This document shows, piece after piece, positions 58,333 through 64,000 of a DNA stretch of 64,000 bases. Both the position numbers and the translations under genes were made by a program. Position 1 is the first letter of the stretch; each line of letters begins with the position of its first letter. This DNA is from Cenococcum geophilum 1.58. Lineage: Eukaryota; Ascomycota; Dothideomycetes; Gloniales; Gloniaceae. Location: assembly GCA_001692895.1 (NCBI GenBank), contig KV748224.1, forward strand, positions 1 to 64,000, given 5' to 3'. Under the pieces are notes generated by a model. The model had not been told where the DNA came from. It searched no databases and was given only the letters and a program-made list of their open reading frames with translations.

Positions 58333-61300
58333 ATGACTCCACCGTTAAGTTTATTAACTACGATTATCCTTAATAAGCCAGAAGACTGGGAATAATGGCT
58401 ATGGCAGCTCCGAGCCCTTATAGATTAGCAAATTTAGGCCTATGTTAACCCAGCTATAAAAGCACCTTAAGAAGGTCTACTTATAAAACCACCTCATCTA
58501 AAGGTTATAGATTTTAATAAGAATGTAACCTTATATGTATAGCTCTTAACGAATTAATAGAAAGCGTATAAGAATAGTAGATGATACTACGACTAGGATA
58601 TAAAGTATTTTCTAAAATAGGAAGATTATCTTTAATAAATCCGCACCTAGATCACGTCTATAGTATTAACTCAAAAGAAGCTACTACTTAACCCTTCCCT
58701 TATAGTTAAGGAATAGCTAACTTAGTTAAAAGAAGATACTAAGCCCTTAAGGAACTTTATAATAAGGAAGGTACAGCTATAATATATAAATTCGCTTAGG
58801 GGTCTTAAGTAGGCAAAAATTACCTAATGGCTTAACTAATGGGAGTATACGATAAAGATGGCTAAGAAGTATAATCTTTTATAGATAATTAATAGGATCT
58901 GGCTAATAGACCTTATAAATGCAATATAACCTATAAGCGAAACCTATTTCGTTCTATATATAAAGCAGGTAGATAATACTAAAAAGGCTTACTTATTAGG
59001 ATACCGCAAAGTGGTAATAGAGCTATGAGAAGCATTCCAAAACCTTTCTAAAGCCATACCTATGACGGTAAGAGGGAGTGTATTTAATGTAGACTTTATA
59101 GAAGGATTTAAAGAGGATACCTCCGCTACTAAAGGTCTAAAAGGGAAAAGAAAAAGCTTACCTTATAGCTAAAAAAGGGTAAGGACAAATTTAATTAAAG
59201 AAGAGATATCTTCTTCTAAAAGGTTAAAGAACCTTAAATGCCCGGCATGCGATATAAGGGGGTATACTCTTCCTAACTATTAGTACCTATTTAAGTGTAA
59301 AAGGCCTAAGGGATTTAAAGCCGTAGATATATATATAAAAAGGGTACTTATAAAGGTAAAGCAGAATAAGGATCTAGCTGCCTAAGTAGAATAACTTAAG
59401 CTTAAGGAAATAAATATTAATAAAGCTTAATAACGACAAGATAAGAGTTAAGAAGTTAAGATTAAGGGAGAAGCTAATGTAATATTCCTAGAATCGTATT
59501 ATACCGGTTAACTCCATCTACTAAAGCTATTAACTATTCTTAACTTAGGAACTACTCTCTATATCTTTAATAACCTCTCTTATTTTTATAATTTTAAAAA
59601 AGCTTTAAGATACGAATACGTCATCGCAGGTAGCTTAAAAGTCCCTATACTAGGCTATGGTAATATTACTATCTAAGTTACAAAACTAGATAAGAGCAAG
59701 GGAAGCCTACGTCTTAAGGACATTACCTTTTATATAGACTTTAATATAAATCTAGTGTTATTCCGTCTACTTTAAAAATAAGGGTACTACTAGGACAATA
59801 AAGAAGATAATAATCTTCTTATTTAAAAGGATAATACAATCCTATATTAAATGGAAGAACGTTATAGATAATAGACTATTAAATACGTCTAATTAGGAAA
59901 CTTAAAATCCGCATTTAATATTAGCCGTTTAACGCGCTATTAACGGAAGCGGATATTATTAAGAGACCTTTATCTAGATTTAAAAGGTAATGCATAACTA
60001 TAGTATTTACGTCTAGGTCATCTAGGACCTATAAGCCTTTATTATTTAGGTCTTAACACCCTAGAAGTTAAGCTTTAAGGCCTAAAGATAACGGAATATT
60101 AATATTATAGTCTCGCTAAAATTAAGCGTTAGGTCTTAAGAAGGTTCTTAAAATAGAAAATTAATAAACCCTATCTTAACCTCTATATTAACTAGACTAA
60201 CTTTAAGAAAGCGTATACTAGATTTATATAAGTTATACTTATCTATAACACCTACTTAGGAAGATCCTTCCCGTACTTTATAATAACGCACGGTAAGGAG
60301 AAGGAGACACTATAAGTGCTTAAAGATTTTATCTAGTGGATTCGTCTAAGGTATAACCTTAAGGTTAATACTATTAGATTAGACAATAAGCTAAGGAGAA
60401 GGAAAACCCTTAAATAGCTATAGACTTAAGGGATTATATTTGAGCCTTTAGCGCTATATACCTAAGCTTAGAACGGTACCGCTAAACGCTTAGGGGGTAT
60501 AATTATTAAGAGAGCACGAGTAATAAGAATTGCTGCTAATTTACTACACGACCTATAGAACGAGATAGTTAACTATATAGTCTACCTTTAAGATTAAACG
60601 CTATGGGAAAGCAATAGTTAGATATTGCTATATAAGAGGTTCTATACCTTCCTAGCTAATAAGAGATTAAGAAAGCCGCAACTAGCGCACCTAAAAGCTT
60701 ACGGCTATAGGGCGTATGTAATAACGTTGGACGCCTAGCTAAGGAAGAAAAGGCTAAGTAAGCTAGATCCGCGAGCCTATATCGGCTATCTCGTTAGCTA
60801 TAACTCTACCAATATCTATAGGATCTAGATCCCATATAAGGGTATCATTATCTCTATAAGGGATGTTATCTTTAATAAAAAGATGTTCTTTAATAGTAAG
60901 CGAACAGACATCTTAGAGGACCTATACGCTAAATTAGATACGCTAATTAAGAAGATTTAACTTTTTAATACCCTAACTAAGAATAAGGTTCTTTTAAAAG
61001 ACAATAAAGAAGTATTTAAACCATTAATTTAAAAGGAAGACAATAACGTTAATAAGCCTATTTAAACCTTTAATAAGTTAGCCGATCTTAAGCTTATAAG
61101 AGCTTTTGAAGATATATATTATACGCCACCTCCAACAAAAGAAGACGAAGAATCTCTATATACCTTCTACGTTAAGTACCCTATAAAGTTAGATATACTA
61201 AATCAGGACATTATCCAACAAAAAGGAGACAGGTTTAATACTTAGGGGGTGTTTAATAACTCGGTTAAAGACTTATTTAAGGAAGCCTACGATAATAGGT

Positions 61301-63228
61301 TTAAAGACTTTATTACTAAAAGGATTACGTCAGCCTATTACAGCGCCTTCTTAGTAGGACGGAAGTTTAACCTTAATAGTTGACTTAATGACAGTAAGCT
61401 GAAATTAGGTAGAATACGCGATGTTAGATTACATAGGAAGAACTTACCTCTGCCACCTTAGTTAATCCGAGACCTCAATACGTACCCTCTTTAAGATTAG
61501 TTCTAAGAGGCTTAATAAGCCTACCTCCAATCTTATCATTAAATAAGGTTATTTTAAGAAATAGATAAGAAGTATATAAGGGGATAGTAGGTCCTTAGCT
61601 TAATATAGATCTTCGTCTATAAGACGGATAAGTATGGGTTTCTCCAGAAATATAAGGTATGCTTAGTAGTCTACGGAAATTAATAGGCCCCAGAAGACCT
61701 ACCTATAAGAGCTACTACATTAGCTAGTATAACCTTTCGAACCCTTATAGCGATCACTATAAAATTCAACCTGGAGATAATATAAATAGATATAGTTAAT
61801 ACGTTTGTCTATTATAATCTTAACAAGGTCGTCTATATAAAGCTACCGCCAGGGTTTAATAAAGGAAAGATAGATAAAGTACTGCGCTTAAAAAAGGCCC
61901 TTTACGGACTATAACGATTACCACTATTATAGCAGAAGAATCTTATAAGCTCGCTAATAGAATTAGGTTTTAAAGAGGTACCCTAGAAGCCGTATATTAT
62001 ACTAAAAGGTAAAATAGTCGTCTTCTTCTACGTCAACAATATTGTCTTCTGCTACTGTAAGATAGATAAGAAGAAAGCTTAAGAAGTGATTAAGGAGCTA
62101 AGTAAGGAATACTAGATAAGTACCCTTAGCGAGCTAAAATGGTTCCTAAGAATCTATATGCTACGCAATTATAGCTAGAGGCTCCTATAGCTATCCCAGG
62201 AAGCCTATATTAAGAAGATAGCTAACTAGTATAAGATAGATCTTACAGGGCGTCTTTTAGATACTCCTATAGCAGAATCTAAACTCCTCCCTACTAATTA
62301 CCGATTAATCCGTCTAACGCTTCTAACCCCTAATATAGATCTACTAGTTCGTCCTAAGTCTCTACCAAGAGAAGCAGCTTCTATGATGCTATATTAGAGA
62401 AAAATGGGTTTAATATTTTATACAGCCACTATAACGCGTCCGGATATTGCTTTCGCAGTATTATAGCTAGTAAGATTTAATTAGGACCCTAGCCAGGAGC
62501 ACCATTAAGCGGTAAATAGAGTTATTTAATACCTATATAGCACGAGGGGCAGAGCAATCTACTATGGAAGAGATATGGAAGGAACGAACGGTAAAGGGAG
62601 AGATATAAGTGATAAAGGTTAAGATAATAGAGACGGTAGAGGTAAAGCGTAATTATTTATCTATGCTAGTAATGCATTATTTACGGATAACTCCATTAAC
62701 AGAAAGAGCTTATAAGAATATATTATAAAGCTATTTAGGGGACTAATCGCATAGAGAGCGAATAAGCAGGATATGGTAATAACGTTAAGCATAGAAGCCG
62801 AGTTGTTAGCCCTATCTTAAATAGTAAAGGAAGCTATCTTTATTAGTAGGCTATTTAAAGCAATAACGTTATAGCTAAATAAGCCCTTAATTATTAACTG
62901 TAACAACACCTAGACACTCTAACTAATTATAGAAGACACGGTAAAACTAATTACAAAGCTCTAATACGTTAATATCTATTAACACTAGCTACGTTAGGAA
63001 TACGCAAGGAGACGAGTACTATTTCAATGGACAGCAACAAAGGAAATAATCGCTAATAGACTTACGAAGGCCCTGCCCAAGTAGAGGTTTTAAAGCTTTG
63101 TTAATATAATTGGGATAGTAGATATTAAGGAGCGGCTAAATAAGGAGAAGCAACTAGAGGACCTACGGGAGAAGGTTAGGGTGAGATGGAAGGATTTAGA
63201 TAAGATTATAGTTTATTTAACGCATTAA
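58333..63228 (+). pseudogene. Copia-5 gag-pol, RIP-broken
   Basis: The start Met is likely at 58333 (MTPPLSLLTTIILNKPEDWE), typical of a UBN2-type Copia gag. The zinc knuckle CPACDIRGYTLPNYQYLFKC lies at about 59238-59300. The integrase region spans about 60000-60900. The reverse transcriptase spans about 61600-62200, with VYIKLPPGFNKG, ALYGL and FYVNNIVF (62026-62050), where YVDD has become YVNN. RNase H lies at 62640-63100. The frame ends near 63228 with KDLDKIIVYLTH. Frequent TAG/TAA codons at Gln/Trp positions and loss of both catalytic Asp residues make it inactive. Confidence 0.82.
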
Positions 63229-63283
63229 CGGACATGAGAAGGTAGTTAGCTTTGTCCTTAACTAGGTCAAAGCTAAGGGGGTG

Positions 63284-63466
63284 TGTTAGATAATCTGTAT
63301 TCTCTGGTGGCGTAGACCGTGCACGAGTCACGTGCACGGGGCACCTGCATTGTAAATCTCTTTATCGTAGCTCGAGGGCCCCAGGTCATTAAATCAACCT
63401 TAAGACAAGATTATCAATTAATCAACCCATTTCATCAATGAATAGCTCTATATGAGTTATCTGACA
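63284..63466 (+). repeat. 3' LTR of Copia-5
   Basis: 183 bp, preceded by the polypurine tract and followed by the CCTTA half of the target duplication. Confidence 0.94.
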
Positions 63467-64000
63467 CCTTAATCGGCCCCATAACTGCCCTAAAAAGCAA
63501 GTATATTACCCTGCCAATTACACAATAATTTAGACACCCGTTCCTTATATAGGGAGAGACTTTACGGACCTATATTTAGGAATCTTTTAACTATAACCCG
63601 TGCTACCTTATTAGTACGGAGATTTACCATCTGCACTGCCGTTTTGGCTACCTATTAGCCGAAAAGCTATATAGAGTCCTTAAATGCTCTAGACACGACG
63701 ACGTTAATAAGAAGGCAGTTAATTACCTAACTAAATACTGCTCCTTTTGCTAGAAATACGGATGTTCCCTAGGCCGATTTAAGTTCACCCTTTATAAGGA
63801 CCTTAACTTTAACTACTTAGTATACGTAGACATTATGTATATTAACGGCAGCCTAGTATTATATATAATTAACAAGGTAACCCGCTACTAAGCCGCCTGT
63901 TAGTTGTAAAATATATCTATAAAGCATACTTAGGATATTTTACAGACCTACTAAATTAACACGTACGTTAGACCTCCTAAGTATATTACCTACAACGCCA

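Larger units (their letters stand above)
57884..63466 (+). mobile_element. Complete Copia LTR retrotransposon (Copia-5), nested in Copia-4
   Basis: A 5583-bp element with two 183-bp LTRs (57884-58066, 63284-63466), TGTTAG..CTGACA. The flanks are CCTTG and CCTTA (57879-57883, 63467-63471), one transition apart. The primer-binding site GTTATAAGCCCGGTCC is close to the known Copia complement of initiator tRNA-Met cut in the anticodon loop. A polypurine tract, CTAAGGGGGTG, precedes the 3' LTR. The LTR differences are all transitions. It belongs to a family different from the other Copias here and is probably the youngest insertion in this nest. Confidence 0.94.
48399..64000 (+). mobile_element. 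Gypsy element (Gypsy-C), multiply interrupted and running off the window
   Basis: Plus-strand gag, protease and reverse transcriptase of a Gypsy element can be followed across four insertions: a solo LTR at 49532-49694, a miniature LTR element at 50647-52021, an LTR element at 52591-54670, and Copia-4 from 55217. The 5' LTR may start TGTAACGGG at 48399, but its end and the target duplication were not resolved. Everything downstream of the reverse transcriptase lies beyond Copia-4, outside the window. Confidence 0.65.
55217..64000 (+). mobile_element. Copia LTR retrotransposon (Copia-4), interrupted by Copia-5 and cut by the window end
   Basis: The 5' LTR (55217-55467, 251 bp, TGTTGTAC..ACGAACA) is followed by the primer-binding site CTAATTAGTGAGCGCGCATAG. 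Gag, protease and the beginning of integrase follow on the plus strand, with Copia-5 inserted between protease and integrase. The reverse transcriptase, RNase H and 3' LTR lie beyond 64000. It is a relative of Copia-1 by protein reading. Confidence 0.85.
56440..64000 (+). pseudogene. Copia-4 gag-pol, RIP-broken, split by Copia-5
   Basis: Gag precedes a zinc knuckle at about 57190-57220 (KYFVCGKEGY, two Cys changed to Tyr). The protease motif INIGASKKSTVGY lies at about 57609-57645, with the catalytic Asp changed to Asn. The frame is interrupted at 57884 in DTL and resumes at 63467 with LIGPITALKSKY. The integrase zinc region (CSFCQKYG, about 63745) and the first catalytic Asp (63829-63831, VDIMYINGS) follow. 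The domain continues past the window edge. Confidence 0.78.

Overview
The window reads as a repeat-rich, AT-rich compartment of a filamentous ascomycete (Pezizomycotina) genome. The two intact genes encode typical ascomycete proteins: a HET-domain protein and a SAM-dependent methyltransferase. Fot1/pogo and Tc1-type DNA transposons and fungal Copia and Gypsy elements make up most of the rest. Almost all of the repeat DNA carries the mark of repeat-induced point mutation (RIP): TA dinucleotides are everywhere, CAG/CAA/TGG codons have become TAG/TAA/TGA in otherwise readable gag-pol frames, and paired LTRs differ almost only by C/T and G/A transitions. The species cannot be named from the sequence.

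Layout, left to right. 78-6350 is a complete Copia element (173-bp LTRs, target duplication ATACC). 6356-9742 is unassigned AT-rich repeat DNA holding a 12-bp minisatellite, a 176-bp tandem duplication and a TIR element with GGGGTCAC subterminal repeats. 9743-19030 is a GC-balanced island: a decayed F-box-family gene split by a hAT-like MITE, the intact HET gene (12810-15005), a 2.08-kb Fot1/pogo element with a broken transposase, and the intact methyltransferase gene (17682-18611).

19031-43246 is a nest. Two head-to-tail copies of one Gypsy family lie on the minus strand. One is only a gag fragment, split by a Copia element at 20260-26344 (TSD CTTAC). The other is nearly whole and split near the end of its integrase by a second Copia element at 28484-37147 (TSD GCTAT). 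That Copia is itself split by a 2.6-kb TIR element (31147-33733) made largely of minisatellites. 43247-47992 holds a gag-like remnant and a Tc1/mariner-type element with a convergent second coding region. 48399 to the window end is another Gypsy element (plus strand), broken in turn by a 163-bp solo LTR, a 1.4-kb LTR miniature element, a 2.1-kb non-autonomous LTR element, and a Copia element that runs off the window. That last Copia carries a complete 5.6-kb Copia of another family at 57884-63466.

Only two genes look functional, and there is no sign of an operon or gene cluster. The most unusual features are: one non-canonical primer-binding site shared by at least six LTR elements; a 27-nt palindrome kept in three Copia elements in opposite orientations relative to coding; a DNA-transposon family that carries minisatellites in one copy and a convergent passenger frame in another; and clean target duplications that give the order of insertion.
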